The notes below the pieces were generated by a model. It made no database searches and was not told the DNA's origin. It saw only the letters and a program-made list of their open reading frames with translations. A DNA stretch of 64,000 nt from Helicobacter ailurogastricus (lineage in GTDB: Bacteria > Campylobacterota > Campylobacteria > Campylobacterales > Helicobacteraceae): positions 217,503 to 281,502 of the forward strand of contig NZ_CDMG01000004.1 of assembly GCF_001282945.1 (NCBI RefSeq), written 5' to 3'. Made by a program: the position numbers and the translations under genes. Numbering within the stretch: the stretch's first letter is position 1; every line of letters starts with the position of its first letter. Shown here piece after piece: positions 1 through 8,727 of the stretch.

Positions 1-822
1 GACGCGCAGATTTTTGCGCTCTTGGGCAGCGGCTTTGATCCGGGCGTTACCAATGTCTTTTGCGCCTACGCCCAAAAGCACCACTTTGACGAAATCTACA
101 ACATTGACATTTTAGACTGCAACGCAGGTACACACCCCTACCCCTTTGCCACCAACTTTAACCCAGAAATCAACTTAAGAGAAGTGAGCGCCAAGGGGCG
201 TTATTACGAAAATGGGGCGTGGGTGGAAACCGCCCCCTTAGAGATCAAGCAAACTTGGGCGTACCCTGAGATTGGCGAGCGGGCTTCTTACTTGCTCTAC
301 CACGAGGAGTTGGAGTCTTTGGTTAAAAACATCAAGGGCTTGAAGCGCATCCGCTTTTTTATGACCTTTTCAGACGACTACCTCAATCATATGCGCTGTT
401 TGGCTAATGTGGGCATGCTAGGCATTGAGCCCGTGCAAGTACCCTTGGCCGATGGCAAAACGGGTAAGGTTGTGCCGATTCAAATTTTAAAACAACTCTT
501 GCCCGATCCTGCTTCTTTGGCGGGCAAGACCACAGGCAAGACCAACATTGGGTGCTACATCCACGGGACCAAAAACAAGAAAGAAAAACGGCTCTACATC
601 TACAATGTTTGCGACCACCAAAAATGCTATGAAGAAGTCGGCGCGCAGGCCATCAGCTACACCACTGGCGTACCCGCTGTGGTGGGGGCGATGATGATTT
701 GTAAGGGCATTTGGGGCGGGGAGAACTCTAAGGGTGTGTTTAATTTAGAACAACTCGACCCAGACCCTTTCTTAGAGGAATTGGCCAAACAAGGGCTCAA
801 ATACGAAGTGATCGAACGCTAG
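1..822 (+). CDS. Saccharopine/carboxynorspermidine dehydrogenase family protein, 3' part (5' end outside window)
   Basis: The reading frame is open from base 1 and ends with TAG at 820-822, so only the last 273 codons are present. The visible part (GSGFDPGVTN near the left edge, then a domain with ALEIKQTWAYPEIG-like and SYTTGVPAVVGAMM segments) fits the saccharopine dehydrogenase / Lys1-like family. In epsilonproteobacteria this family is known to make carboxynorspermidine or carboxyspermidine for the alternative spermidine pathway. The NAD(P)-binding N-terminus lies outside the window. The gene converges on the glycosyltransferase that ends at 837, with a 14-base gap. The family assignment is firm. 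The exact substrate (carboxynorspermidine versus saccharopine) is inferred from what is known of Campylobacter and Helicobacter relatives. Confidence 0.8.
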   Translation, partial: DAQIFALLGSGFDPGVTNVFCAYAQKHHFDEIYNIDILDCNAGTHPYPFATNFNPEINLREVSAKGRYYENGAWVETAPLEIKQTWAYPEIGERASYLLYHEELESLVKNIKGLKRIRFFMTFSDDYLNHMRCLANVGMLGIEPVQVPLADGKTGKVVPIQILKQLLPDPASLAGKTTGKTNIGCYIHGTKNKKEKRLYIYNVCDHQKCYEEVGAQAISYTTGVPAVVGAMMICKGIWGGENSKGVFNLEQLDPDPFLEELAKQGLKYEVIER

Positions 823-836
823 AGTCTTAGATGTCC

Positions 837-1718
837 TTATAGGGAGTCTAGGGCTTGGAAACGCTTTAAAAAGTGTCGGTAATAGCGTTGCCTACGCCAA
901 TCGTGGGCTTTGCTGACAAATAGCCGGCTTAAGCGTCTAAGCCTAGCTTTTTTATAGGTGCTCTCTCGCAAGCTAGAGTTTTCAGGAGTGAAGACGCTAG
1001 AGGTTAAATGGTGGGGGTTAAAACGCACACTCAGGGGGATGTAAGTGAGACTAGGGATTTGGTGCAAATGCACTCGATTTAAGAATTGATCCACAGGCTC
1101 GACAAAGTGCAGGCTAAAGCTGGCAAAGGCCTTAGCTGCCCTTGGGGTGAGGTAGTAGGCAGAAGTGCTATCAACTTCGTAGCTAGAGAGCATGAAATGC
1201 CCCTTAAGAAGGGTTTCTGTTTTGGGGTTTGTGGGGACAATTTGTGCCCCGTCTAAGTTGGCGATTTTGGCTTTTTCTGGCTGGGCTTTCCAAAAGTTGC
1301 CATACAGGCGCACAAAGTCAAAGGGGCTTTCTAGGCAATCAAGCAGGCTTTCATAAAAATTAGATTGCAAGTCAAAGTCGTCTTCTAGCACCACTAGGGG
1401 TTTGTTTTGTTTAATGCATTCGAGCCAAAGCATGTAATGGCTAGCGTAACAGCCCAACTCTTCAGGGAATAACTCCCGCCCCCAAATGTCTTGGTACCAA
1501 TCGCTCTCGTTTAGCCACTCTTTAGCATAAGAGTGTTGGATTAAAGTGCTGTGGGGTAGGTCTGTCGCAAAATAGGCGCTGTGTTTGTCGATGGCATCAA
1601 AGATCGCAAAGTGCGGGCTTAGATTCTTGGGAGCGGGCGGAGGATCATTGACAATGGCCTCGCACAGCCCACGCCTTGCCGAATTTTTTAACGAAACAAT
1701 GTAGATGTCTAGCTCCAC
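837..1718 (-). CDS. Glycosyltransferase family 25 (LPS biosynthesis)
   Basis: A 293-residue protein that opens with a YIVSLKNSARR segment typical of GT25 beta-galactosyltransferase-like enzymes. It carries the acidic metal/nucleotide-sugar motif LEDDFD near residue 113 and the following GT25 block DFVRLYGNFW. The C-terminus is basic (RRLSRLF, WRRQRYYRHFLKRF), as is common for membrane-associated LPS glycosyltransferases. It starts at GTG 1718, preceded by an AAGG-type ribosome binding site; I see no better in-frame ATG. In Helicobacter, GT25 enzymes add galactose or other sugars to lipooligosaccharide on the cytoplasmic face of the inner membrane. It lies next to the GT4-like gene at 1805 but on the opposite strand. 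Donor and acceptor cannot be read from the sequence. Confidence 0.85.
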   Translation of the reverse strand: MELDIYIVSLKNSARRGLCEAIVNDPPPAPKNLSPHFAIFDAIDKHSAYFATDLPHSTLIQHSYAKEWLNESDWYQDIWGRELFPEELGCYASHYMLWLECIKQNKPLVVLEDDFDLQSNFYESLLDCLESPFDFVRLYGNFWKAQPEKAKIANLDGAQIVPTNPKTETLLKGHFMLSSYEVDSTSAYYLTPRAAKAFASFSLHFVEPVDQFLNRVHLHQIPSLTYIPLSVRFNPHHLTSSVFTPENSSLRESTYKKARLRRLSRLFVSKAHDWRRQRYYRHFLKRFQALDSL

Positions 1719-1776
1719 TTAAAAAGCCTTAAGGGGGGATGAGCCTCTAGTCTAACTAACTTAAGTTTAAAACTTT

Positions 1777-1782
1777 TATAAT
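1777..1782 (+). promoter_or_regulatory. -10 box TATAAT for the GT4-like gene
   Basis: A perfect TATAAT lies 22 bases upstream of the GTG start at 1805. The expected transcript leader is short, and an AAAGG ribosome binding site (1795-1799) sits in it. No -35 element is needed for most Helicobacter vegetative promoters. Confidence 0.6.
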
Positions 1783-1804
1783 GCCCATTTTTTAAAGGTT
1801 TAGC

Positions 1805-3001
1805 GTGCGTATCCTTTACACCACAGAGCAATATCCCCCGTGCCAAACGGGCGTGGCGCTGGCCGATTACGGCCTAAGCCTTGCTTTAGCACAGGCCGGG
1901 CACGAGGTCTTTGTCTGCACGGGCCAACACCCACAGGCCACACAAGAGGGGGAGATTGTGCGCCTTGAGAGCGGGAGGGTGTGTAAGGAGGCGGCACTTC
2001 TTGCGCCGCGTTTGTGGGTCTTGCGTTTTGATGTGGGCTGGGATTGGTCTAAAAGCCAACAGCCCATAGGCGCAGAGGTCAAGGATTATGTGGAGTTTGT
2101 GTTAAATTTTGATTGCGCGTTGTTGCTAAACTCAGGAATCATTGGCAAGTGGAATTGCGATCTTCTCTACCAAGTCTTGCCCCAAGCCAAAGCCAAAGTT
2201 AAATTCCTGCGCTCGCATGGGGAAAAAGAATTGATTGGTTTTAAATACTCCCTTAAAAGCCGCTTCAAAGACCTTTTAAGGTCATTGTGCACCGGGCGGC
2301 TGCAAAAACCCTATATGCTCTGGCTCAACCAAGAATTGCAACGATCTTTAAAGCACTACGATAAGGTTTTCTTTCTGCATGAAAACACGCACGGCTACGC
2401 CCCCTTAAAGCCCTTTTGCACACAAGTGGGGATTTTACCCAATGGGGTTTTTGCTAAGGACATCTGCCCGCCCAAAAATTTTAAACCCACTTTTCTTTTG
2501 AATGTGTCTAATTACTTTGTAAGCAAGGGGCAGGACTTCGTGTTAAAGGCTTATTATTTGAGCCAGACCTCCCTGCCCCTAAAGTTGATCGGTGCGCTGG
2601 AGGAGGGGCAGACCCTAGAAAAGCTAAAGGCCTTAAAGGCGCAACTAGACAAAGAGCATGGCAAAAAAGAAGTGGAGTTTCTTTATAAAATCCCTAGAGA
2701 GCAGATTTTACAAGCCTTTAAAGAGGCGTGTATTTTCTTGCATGCAAGCCACTTTGAGGCCTTCCCTATGGTGATTTTAGAATGCTTGCAATTTGCCACG
2801 CCCTTTGTTTGCACCGATGTAGGCAATGTCGCAAAGATTGCTCCCCATTTAATCGCCCACACGCCCCAAGAGATGGCAGATAAAATCGACACCTTGCTAA
2901 ACGACCCCACGCACTACGCTGAGGTTTCTAAGGCTTTGCGAACAAGGGCGCAGGATTTTTGTTATGAAAACATCGCTAAGGGTTTGCTGACCCAATGTTA
3001 A
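1805..3001 (+). CDS. GT4-like (GT-B fold) glycosyltransferase
   Basis: A 398-residue GT-B glycosyltransferase starting at GTG 1805. The N-terminal Rossmann half has the acceptor-side signature TEQYPPCQTGVALADYG (about residues 7-23). The C-terminal half has the donor-binding block FLHASHFEAFPMVILECLQF (EX7E-type motif, about residues 318-337) followed by CTDVGN. It is a full-length paralogue of the broken gene at 10870-12118: both share LPNGVF.KDICPP and a nearly identical GQDFVL.AYYLSQT stretch. It probably transfers a sugar to a surface glycan (LPS or lipid-linked). It is preceded by its own -10 box and followed 44 bases later by valS, which has its own -10 candidate (TAAAAT, 3014-3019). 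The substrate is unknown. Confidence 0.8.
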   Translation: MRILYTTEQYPPCQTGVALADYGLSLALAQAGHEVFVCTGQHPQATQEGEIVRLESGRVCKEAALLAPRLWVLRFDVGWDWSKSQQPIGAEVKDYVEFVLNFDCALLLNSGIIGKWNCDLLYQVLPQAKAKVKFLRSHGEKELIGFKYSLKSRFKDLLRSLCTGRLQKPYMLWLNQELQRSLKHYDKVFFLHENTHGYAPLKPFCTQVGILPNGVFAKDICPPKNFKPTFLLNVSNYFVSKGQDFVLKAYYLSQTSLPLKLIGALEEGQTLEKLKALKAQLDKEHGKKEVEFLYKIPREQILQAFKEACIFLHASHFEAFPMVILECLQFATPFVCTDVGNVAKIAPHLIAHTPQEMADKIDTLLNDPTHYAEVSKALRTRAQDFCYENIAKGLLTQC

Positions 3002-3045
3002 GCCACTTCAAGCTAAAATAAAGCCAAAAACTCCCAAGGATTTTC

Positions 3046-5640
3046 ATGAACTTCCCCCCCTTTGATAGCGCTCTAGAAAAGCATTATTATAAAATTTGGC
3101 AAAGTCGGGGTCATTTTGAAGTGGATGGCGACCATTCTAAGCCCCCTTTTTCGATCATGATGCCCCCGCCCAATGTAACGGGGCGCTTGCACATGGGGCA
3201 CGCGCTCACACTCAGCTTACAAGACATTTTGGTGCGTTTTAAGCGCATGGACGGGTATCGGGTTTTATACCAACCGGGCTTGGATCACGCCGGCATTGCC
3301 ACGCAAAATGTCGTGGAAAAGCAACTTTTAGCGCAGGGGGTGAAAAAGGAGCAAATCGGTAGAGAGGCGTTTATCCAAAAAGTTTGGGAGTGGAAAGAGG
3401 CTTGCGGGGGGCAGATTTTAGAGCAAATGCAAGAGCTGGGAGTCTCTTGCGCGTGGAGTCGCCTGCGCTTTAGCATGGACGCTGGGCTAGAAAAAGCGGT
3501 AAAAATCGCCTTTAAAGCGTGGTTTGATCAAGGGCTCATCGTGCAAGACACCTATATGATCAATTGGTGTTGCAAGGACGGGGCCTTAGCAGACATTGAG
3601 GTGGAGTATGAGGAGGAGTTAGGCAAGCTGTATTATTTGCGCTACCCTTTAGAGGCGGGCGGGGAGGTGGTGGTGGCGACCACCCGCCCCGAGACCTTCT
3701 TTGGCGATGTGGCGTTAATGGTGCATCCTGAAGATGAAAGATATAAACACCTCATCGGGCAAAACGCCTTATTGCCCTTGACACAGCGCCCTATCCCCAT
3801 CATCGCCGATAGCTATGTGGATCCGAGCTTTGGGAGTGGGTGCGTGAAGGTTACCCCCGCGCACGATCTCAACGACTATGGCGTGGGAAAAAGGCATAAC
3901 CTAACCCCCTTAGTGATTTTTAACGAACAAGGGGTCTTAAATACCCATGCTGGGGAATTTGCGGGGTTAGACAGACTAGAAGCCCGCCCCAAGATTGTAA
4001 AGGCACTGCAAGAGGGAGGCTACATTCAAGAAATCAAAGAGCACCCGCACCAAGTGGGCGTGTGTTACCGCTGTCATAATCCCATTGAGCCCTACATCTC
4101 TAAGCAGTGGTTTGTCAAACAAGAAGTCGCCAAAGGCTCCATAGAGAAAATGGCGCAAGGGCTAGCACAATTTTTCCCCCCGCACTGGCGCAATAACTAC
4201 AATGCGTGGATGCAAGAGTTGCGCCCGTGGTGCATCAGTCGGCAACTTTGGTGGGGACATAGAATCCCCGTTTTCACGTGCGCTAACAAACACCAATTCG
4301 TGCCCCAAGACGCACCCACGCACTGCCCCACTTGTGGCGACACCAGCCTAGAGCAAGACCCCGATGTGCTCGACACTTGGTTTAGCTCGGGGCTGTGGGC
4401 GTTTAGCACGCTAGGCTTTGGGCAAGAGGGGCTAGAGGGTTTTGAGGGCGTGAAGTTTGGGGCTAACGATCTTAAAGATTTTTACCCAAATAGTGTGCTG
4501 GTTACGGGCTTTGATATTCTGTTTTTTTGGGTGGCACGCATGCTTTTGAGTGGGGAGAGTTTGCTAGGCGCGTTGCCCTTTAAGCACATTTACCTACACG
4601 CTTTGGTGCGGGATGAAAAGGGCGAAAAAATGAGTAAATCTAAGGGCAATGTGATCGACCCCTTAGAGCTCATTAAAACCTATGGGAGCGATTCGGTGCG
4701 TTTTGCGCTAGCGATGTTGTGCGTGCAGGGGCGGGATTTGTGCCTCAACCCTAAAGTGCTCGAGCAAGCCAAGCACTTTAGCCACAAACTCTACAACGCC
4801 GCCCTTTTCTTAAGCGCACAGACAGCGCAAAAAACCACAGGCTTTAGTACGAGCTTAGGGGCTTATGCCAAATCCCGCCTAAACGCCACAACTAAAGAAG
4901 TCCGCCATGCCCTAGAGCTTTACCGCTTCAACGATGCGGCCACCACGCTTTACCGCTTCTTTTGGGGGGAGTTTTGCGACTGGGTGCTGGAGTTTTCTAA
5001 GGCCTACAAAAACAGCCAAGAAGCCCCCCTAGTCTTTGGCGAGCTTGCCTCTGTGTTTCAAGGGGGTTTAAAACTCTTGCACCCCTTCATGCCCTTTATC
5101 AGCGAGTATTTGCACCAAAGCCTAGGTAAAAGCGCGCTAGAAAACAGCCCGTCTATCATGTTAAGCCCCTACCCCAAAGACACCACGCAAAACGCCACAT
5201 TAGAAGCGCGCTTTAATCTAATGAAAGAGAGCATCACGGCTTTAAGGCGGCTTAAAATCTTGCTAAACGCCCCCCTTGAATCCGCCACCATTGAAAGCCC
5301 CACCCCCCTAGAGGTGGAGGATTTGCAATGCATCTCTAAACTTAGCAAAATCCCTAACATTTCCACAACGCAAAGCAAACCGCCTAAAGCCATTAGCGAT
5401 CGAGGGGAGCTGGGCGTGGTGCACGTGAGCTTAGAGGGGGTGGATGTGAGTGGGCTTGTCAAACGGCTCAAGGCGCAATTAGAGAAATTGCAAAAAGAGC
5501 AAACGAAGTTGAATTTAGACAATCCGCAATTTTTGGCTAAAGCCCCCAAAGCTTTGCTAGAAAGCTTGCAAGAGCGCAACAAGACCTTATTAGAGAAACA
5601 AGCCCAAGTGCAAAAAGAACTTTTAATGCTAGAAGGATAA
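3046..5640 (+). CDS. valS: Valyl-tRNA synthetase
   Basis: An 864-residue class I aminoacyl-tRNA synthetase that charges tRNA-Val in the cytoplasm. The HIGH-type motif is in PPNVTGRLHMGHAL (about residues 41-54). The CP1 editing domain contains VATTRPETFFGD (about 210-221). The KMSKS signature appears as EKMSKSKGN (about 526-534), followed by the anticodon-binding domain and a C-terminal basic coiled coil rich in K/E/Q. Length is normal for a bacterial ValRS. The start at ATG 3046 follows an AAGGA ribosome binding site. The stop at 5640 is two bases before the ffh start, so the two genes are probably co-transcribed. Confidence 0.97.
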   Translation: MNFPPFDSALEKHYYKIWQSRGHFEVDGDHSKPPFSIMMPPPNVTGRLHMGHALTLSLQDILVRFKRMDGYRVLYQPGLDHAGIATQNVVEKQLLAQGVKKEQIGREAFIQKVWEWKEACGGQILEQMQELGVSCAWSRLRFSMDAGLEKAVKIAFKAWFDQGLIVQDTYMINWCCKDGALADIEVEYEEELGKLYYLRYPLEAGGEVVVATTRPETFFGDVALMVHPEDERYKHLIGQNALLPLTQRPIPIIADSYVDPSFGSGCVKVTPAHDLNDYGVGKRHNLTPLVIFNEQGVLNTHAGEFAGLDRLEARPKIVKALQEGGYIQEIKEHPHQVGVCYRCHNPIEPYISKQWFVKQEVAKGSIEKMAQGLAQFFPPHWRNNYNAWMQELRPWCISRQLWWGHRIPVFTCANKHQFVPQDAPTHCPTCGDTSLEQDPDVLDTWFSSGLWAFSTLGFGQEGLEGFEGVKFGANDLKDFYPNSVLVTGFDILFFWVARMLLSGESLLGALPFKHIYLHALVRDEKGEKMSKSKGNVIDPLELIKTYGSDSVRFALAMLCVQGRDLCLNPKVLEQAKHFSHKLYNAALFLSAQTAQKTTGFSTSLGAYAKSRLNATTKEVRHALELYRFNDAATTLYRFFWGEFCDWVLEFSKAYKNSQEAPLVFGELASVFQGGLKLLHPFMPFISEYLHQSLGKSALENSPSIMLSPYPKDTTQNATLEARFNLMKESITALRRLKILLNAPLESATIESPTPLEVEDLQCISKLSKIPNISTTQSKPPKAISDRGELGVVHVSLEGVDVSGLVKRLKAQLEKLQKEQTKLNLDNPQFLAKAPKALLESLQERNKTLLEKQAQVQKELLMLEG

Positions 5641-5642
5641 AC

Positions 5643-6980
5643 ATGTTTGACACCCTAACCCAATCTTTTAAAAACGCTTTAGGCAAAATCCGTTTTCAAG
5701 ACGATTTAAAAGCCCTTGAAAAAGCCCTAGATGAGCTGAAAAAGGCGTTATTGCGTAATGATGTCCACCATAAAGTCGCCAGAGAATTAGTTAAAAACAT
5801 CGAGGCAAAGACCAAGGCTAAGGGGATCGGCAAACAGCAATTCTTAGACGCTTTGCAAGAGAGTTTATTAGAGATTTTAAGCGTGCCGGGGGCGGCTAGT
5901 GGTTTTGTCTATGCCCCCACCCCGCCCACGATTGTGTTGATGTGTGGCTTGCAAGGGGGGGGCAAGACCACCACCTGTGCCAAGCTGGCAAATTATTTAA
6001 AAACCCGCAATAAAAAGGTGTTGTTGGTGGCGTGCGATTTGGAGAGGTTAGCCGCGATCGAGCAATTACAAGTCTTGGGGGCGCAAATCGGGGTAGAAGT
6101 CTTTCACAAAGCGGGGAGCGTGCTAGACATTGCCAAGGGGGCATTAGAGCGTGCCAAAGAGGGGCAGTTTGATGTGGTGCTTGTGGATAGTGCAGGGCGT
6201 TTGGCGATCGACAAGCCCTTAATGGACGAGCTTAAAGCCCTAAAAGACTTGCTAAAGCCCTTAGAAACTTTTTATGTGGCAGACGCACTAAGCGGACAAG
6301 ACGGGGTGCGCTCGGCGCAGACCTTCCACACCGAGATAGGCATTAGCGGCGTGGTGTTAAGCAAGTTTGACAGCGACAGCAAGGGGGGCGTGGCGTTAGG
6401 CATCGCCCACCAGCTACAAATCCCCTTGCGCTTCATCGGGCATGGCGAGAAAATCCCCGATTTAGATATTTTCGTGCCTGAGCGAATCGCTAATCGCCTC
6501 ATGGGGGCGGGCGACATTGTAAGCTTGGTGGAGAAAACCAGCAGCGTGATCGACCCCAAAGAGGCAAAAAACATTTCTAAAAAGCTCAAAAAGGGACAAT
6601 TTGGCTTCACCGACTTTTTGGAGCAGTTAGAAAAAGTGAAAAAACTAGGCTCGATCAGCTCTTTGGTGTCGATGATCCCCGGGCTTAGTGGCGTGGCGGG
6701 AGCTCTTAAAGGCACAGATTTAGAAAACTCAGCCGAGATCAAAAGGATCAAGGCGATGGTTAATTCCATGACTGCCAAAGAGCGCGACAACCCCTCTTTG
6801 CTCAATGGCAGCCGTAAAAAGCGCATCGCTTTGGGCTCGGGGTTAGAAGTGGCAGAGATCAATCGGATTTTAAAACGATTCGATCAGGCCAGCCAGCTAG
6901 CCAAAAAATTAAGCTCCAAAGGAGGCGTGGCAAACTTGCTCCAAATGTTGCAACAAAACCAACCCCCCCAAAGGCATTAA
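5643..6980 (+). CDS. ffh: Signal recognition particle protein Ffh (SRP54)
   Basis: A 445-residue SRP GTPase that binds signal sequences of nascent inner-membrane proteins and works with 4.5S RNA and FtsY. An N-terminal helical bundle is followed by the G domain with P-loop GLQGGGKTTTCAK (about residues 101-113), the DSAGR motif (about 184-188) and the SKFDSDSKGG guanine-specificity region. The C-terminal M domain ends in a Met/Gln-rich tail. Eight consecutive G at 5955-5962 encode the P-loop glycines and are not a contingency tract. The gene begins two bases after valS. A hairpin at 7017-7037 lies after the stop, before the convergent gene at 7053. Confidence 0.97.
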   Translation: MFDTLTQSFKNALGKIRFQDDLKALEKALDELKKALLRNDVHHKVARELVKNIEAKTKAKGIGKQQFLDALQESLLEILSVPGAASGFVYAPTPPTIVLMCGLQGGGKTTTCAKLANYLKTRNKKVLLVACDLERLAAIEQLQVLGAQIGVEVFHKAGSVLDIAKGALERAKEGQFDVVLVDSAGRLAIDKPLMDELKALKDLLKPLETFYVADALSGQDGVRSAQTFHTEIGISGVVLSKFDSDSKGGVALGIAHQLQIPLRFIGHGEKIPDLDIFVPERIANRLMGAGDIVSLVEKTSSVIDPKEAKNISKKLKKGQFGFTDFLEQLEKVKKLGSISSLVSMIPGLSGVAGALKGTDLENSAEIKRIKAMVNSMTAKERDNPSLLNGSRKKRIALGSGLEVAEINRILKRFDQASQLAKKLSSKGGVANLLQMLQQNQPPQRH

Positions 6981-7016
6981 AACGACTTTTTAGATTTTAT
7001 CACTCGCGCCGTAAAG

Positions 7017-7037
7017 CCCCTAGCTTTAGCTATGGGG
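7017..7037. terminator. Hairpin between ffh and the convergent exported-protein gene
   Basis: CCCC-TAGCT-TT-AGCTA-T-GGGG can fold into a nine-pair stem with one bulged T and a two-base loop. It sits between two convergent stop codons. No strong T run follows on either strand, so it is a weak terminator or an mRNA 3' stabiliser. Confidence 0.4.
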
Positions 7038-7052
7038 AGCATGTCAAGGGGG

Positions 7053-7508
7053 TTAATTGTTGATTAGGGCAGTGATTTTTTCCTCCAGTTTTACCATCGT
7101 CTGGAGTTGATCGACAATCTCGTGTAACAAAGGGACTAGGGGGGCTAACTGGGGGTCTTTTAACGCGCCTCGTAAAATCGTGCTATAGCCCTGAAACAGG
7201 CTTTCTAAATAGTAGCTAAATAAGGTTGTTTCTTTGGTGTAATAATCTTGCAGGATTTGGAACAACACCGTGCTTTCTTTGAGCAACTCTCTTGCGTGGG
7301 CAACCTCTGCGGCTTGGTCTGTGCGGCTTTGCATGCGGGCAATGGTGTGGTTGAGTTTGTCGTTAAAGAGGGCGATGTCCTCGCGCGCGCTCACTTGGTA
7401 AATTGCCATTTCGCGCACGGTGTCATCGATTGCCTGCAAAGAGAACTGGTGGGCAAAGAGCGGGGGAACAAAAAGAGTGATAAACGCCAAGGCGGACCAC
7501 AAACGCAT
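7053..7508 (-). CDS. Exported helical protein of unknown function
   Basis: A 151-residue protein with a clear Sec signal peptide (MRLWSALAFITLFVPPLFA, likely cut before HQFSLQ). The mature part is almost entirely predicted helix, with acidic and leucine-rich heptads (LLKESTVLFQILQDYY, LVPLLHEIVDQL), suggesting a small periplasmic coiled-coil protein. No cysteine or lipobox is present, so it should be soluble in the periplasm. An AAGGATTT ribosome binding site precedes ATG 7508. It is convergent with ffh and divergent from the aminotransferase operon. I do not recognise the family; it may be Helicobacter-restricted. Confidence 0.6.
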   Translation of the reverse strand: MRLWSALAFITLFVPPLFAHQFSLQAIDDTVREMAIYQVSAREDIALFNDKLNHTIARMQSRTDQAAEVAHARELLKESTVLFQILQDYYTKETTLFSYYLESLFQGYSTILRGALKDPQLAPLVPLLHEIVDQLQTMVKLEEKITALINN

Positions 7509-7551
7509 ACAAATCCTTTAGATCAATTATACACCAAAAGTCGCGGGTTTA

Positions 7552-7560
7552 TGTTATACT
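7552..7560 (+). promoter_or_regulatory. Extended -10 promoter of the aminotransferase-rimO operon
   Basis: TGT-TATACT forms an extended -10 element 30 bases upstream of the preferred GTG start at 7591. A start of transcription near 7567 would give a short leader containing the AGAGGA ribosome binding site. This argues against the ATG at 7576 as the main start. Confidence 0.5.
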
Positions 7561-7590
7561 CAAGGCTTACACGCCATGAAAAGAGGACTA

Positions 7591-8727
7591 GTGAAATCCA
7601 CACAAACTTTGCTCTTCACGCCCGGGCCCACACCCCTTCACCCCGCTATTGCCAACACCCTAAGCCAGCCCATCCCCCACCACCGCACGCCAGAGTTTGA
7701 GGCGATTTTTGGCTCTGTGCGCCAACAACTAAAGGACATGATCGGTTTGGTCGAGGTCTTGGCCTTAGTTAGCAGCGGCACGGGGGCGATGGAGGCGGCC
7801 CTGTTGCAATTTGTGCGCCCCAGCACAGAGCCCGCTTTGTTGGTGCTAAATAATGGCAAGTTTGGCGAACGCTTTGGCAAAATCGCTCAAGCGCACGGCC
7901 TAAGCGTGGTGGAGATCAAAAGCGCGTGGGACACCCCCATTAGCCCTAAACAAGTGCTCGAGGCCTTGCAAGCAAACCCGAGCATTCAGGCGATCGCCTT
8001 GCAAGTGTGCGACTCTTCAGGAGGGTTGCGCCTAGACTTTGAAAACATCACCAAGACAGCTAAACAACACAATCCAAAGATCGTTACAATCATCGATGCC
8101 ATCACGGCCTTGGGGGTCGAGCCTTTGCAAACAAGCCATGTGGATGTGCTGATTGGGGGGAGCCAAAAGGCGTTCATGTTGCCCGTGGGCTTAAGCTTTG
8201 TGGGCTTAAGCGATTTTGCGCTCTCACAATTAGAGGATCGGGGCTATTACTTTAACCTCAAGCTGGAGCTCAAAAACCAACAAAAGAACACCACCGCCTT
8301 TACTGCCGGCATATCGCACATTTTGGGGCTAAAAACTTACTTTGAGTGCGTGCAAAATTTAGGCGGGCTAGACAACCTCTACTTAGCCACTAAAAAACGC
8401 GCAGAGAGCACAAATAAAGCCCTTGAGGCCCTAGGGCTTGCAATCTACCCTAAAACCCCCGCGCTGTGTATGTCTGTGATCCACCACGAGCGGGCTAAAG
8501 ACATTAGAAAGCACTTAAATACGAAATATGGCGTGCTTGTGGCAGGCGGGCAGGACGCGTTAAAAGATTATCTTTTGCGCATCAACCACATGGGGCTTAT
8601 TGAGGTCTATCAAAGCGCGTGGGTGCTAAATGCCCTAGAACAAAGCCTTGTGGATTTGGGCTTACGCCCTAGCTTTGAGGGCGTGGCAATAAAAGCTTTC
8701 ATGCAACACCACTACAAGGAGATTTAA
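7591..8727 (+). CDS. Class V PLP-dependent aminotransferase (HP0736-like)
   Basis: About 378 residues, starting at GTG 7591 behind AGAGGA; an in-frame ATG at 7576 has no ribosome binding site. The protein begins LLFTPGPTPLHPAIA, typical of the serine-glyoxylate/alanine-glyoxylate aminotransferase family. It has the aspartate of the cofactor pocket in TIIDAITALG and the PLP lysine in GGSQKAFMLP (about residue 194). The probable substrate is a small amino acid such as serine, alanine or phosphoserine, but this cannot be decided here. The stop overlaps the next start as TAATG. The order aminotransferase, phosphoribosyltransferase, rimO is what I remember from H. pylori HP0736-HP0735-HP0734. Confidence 0.8.
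   Translation: MKSTQTLLFTPGPTPLHPAIANTLSQPIPHHRTPEFEAIFGSVRQQLKDMIGLVEVLALVSSGTGAMEAALLQFVRPSTEPALLVLNNGKFGERFGKIAQAHGLSVVEIKSAWDTPISPKQVLEALQANPSIQAIALQVCDSSGGLRLDFENITKTAKQHNPKIVTIIDAITALGVEPLQTSHVDVLIGGSQKAFMLPVGLSFVGLSDFALSQLEDRGYYFNLKLELKNQQKNTTAFTAGISHILGLKTYFECVQNLGGLDNLYLATKKRAESTNKALEALGLAIYPKTPALCMSVIHHERAKDIRKHLNTKYGVLVAGGQDALKDYLLRINHMGLIEVYQSAWVLNALEQSLVDLGLRPSFEGVAIKAFMQHHYKEI

Noticed and set aside
5169..5582. 137-codon open frame antisense to valS
   Set aside because: A serine/leucine-rich shadow of the valS coiled coil, with no start signal.
5955..5962. Run of eight G in ffh
   Set aside because: It encodes the P-loop glycines GGGK and is constrained by function; too short for a contingency tract.
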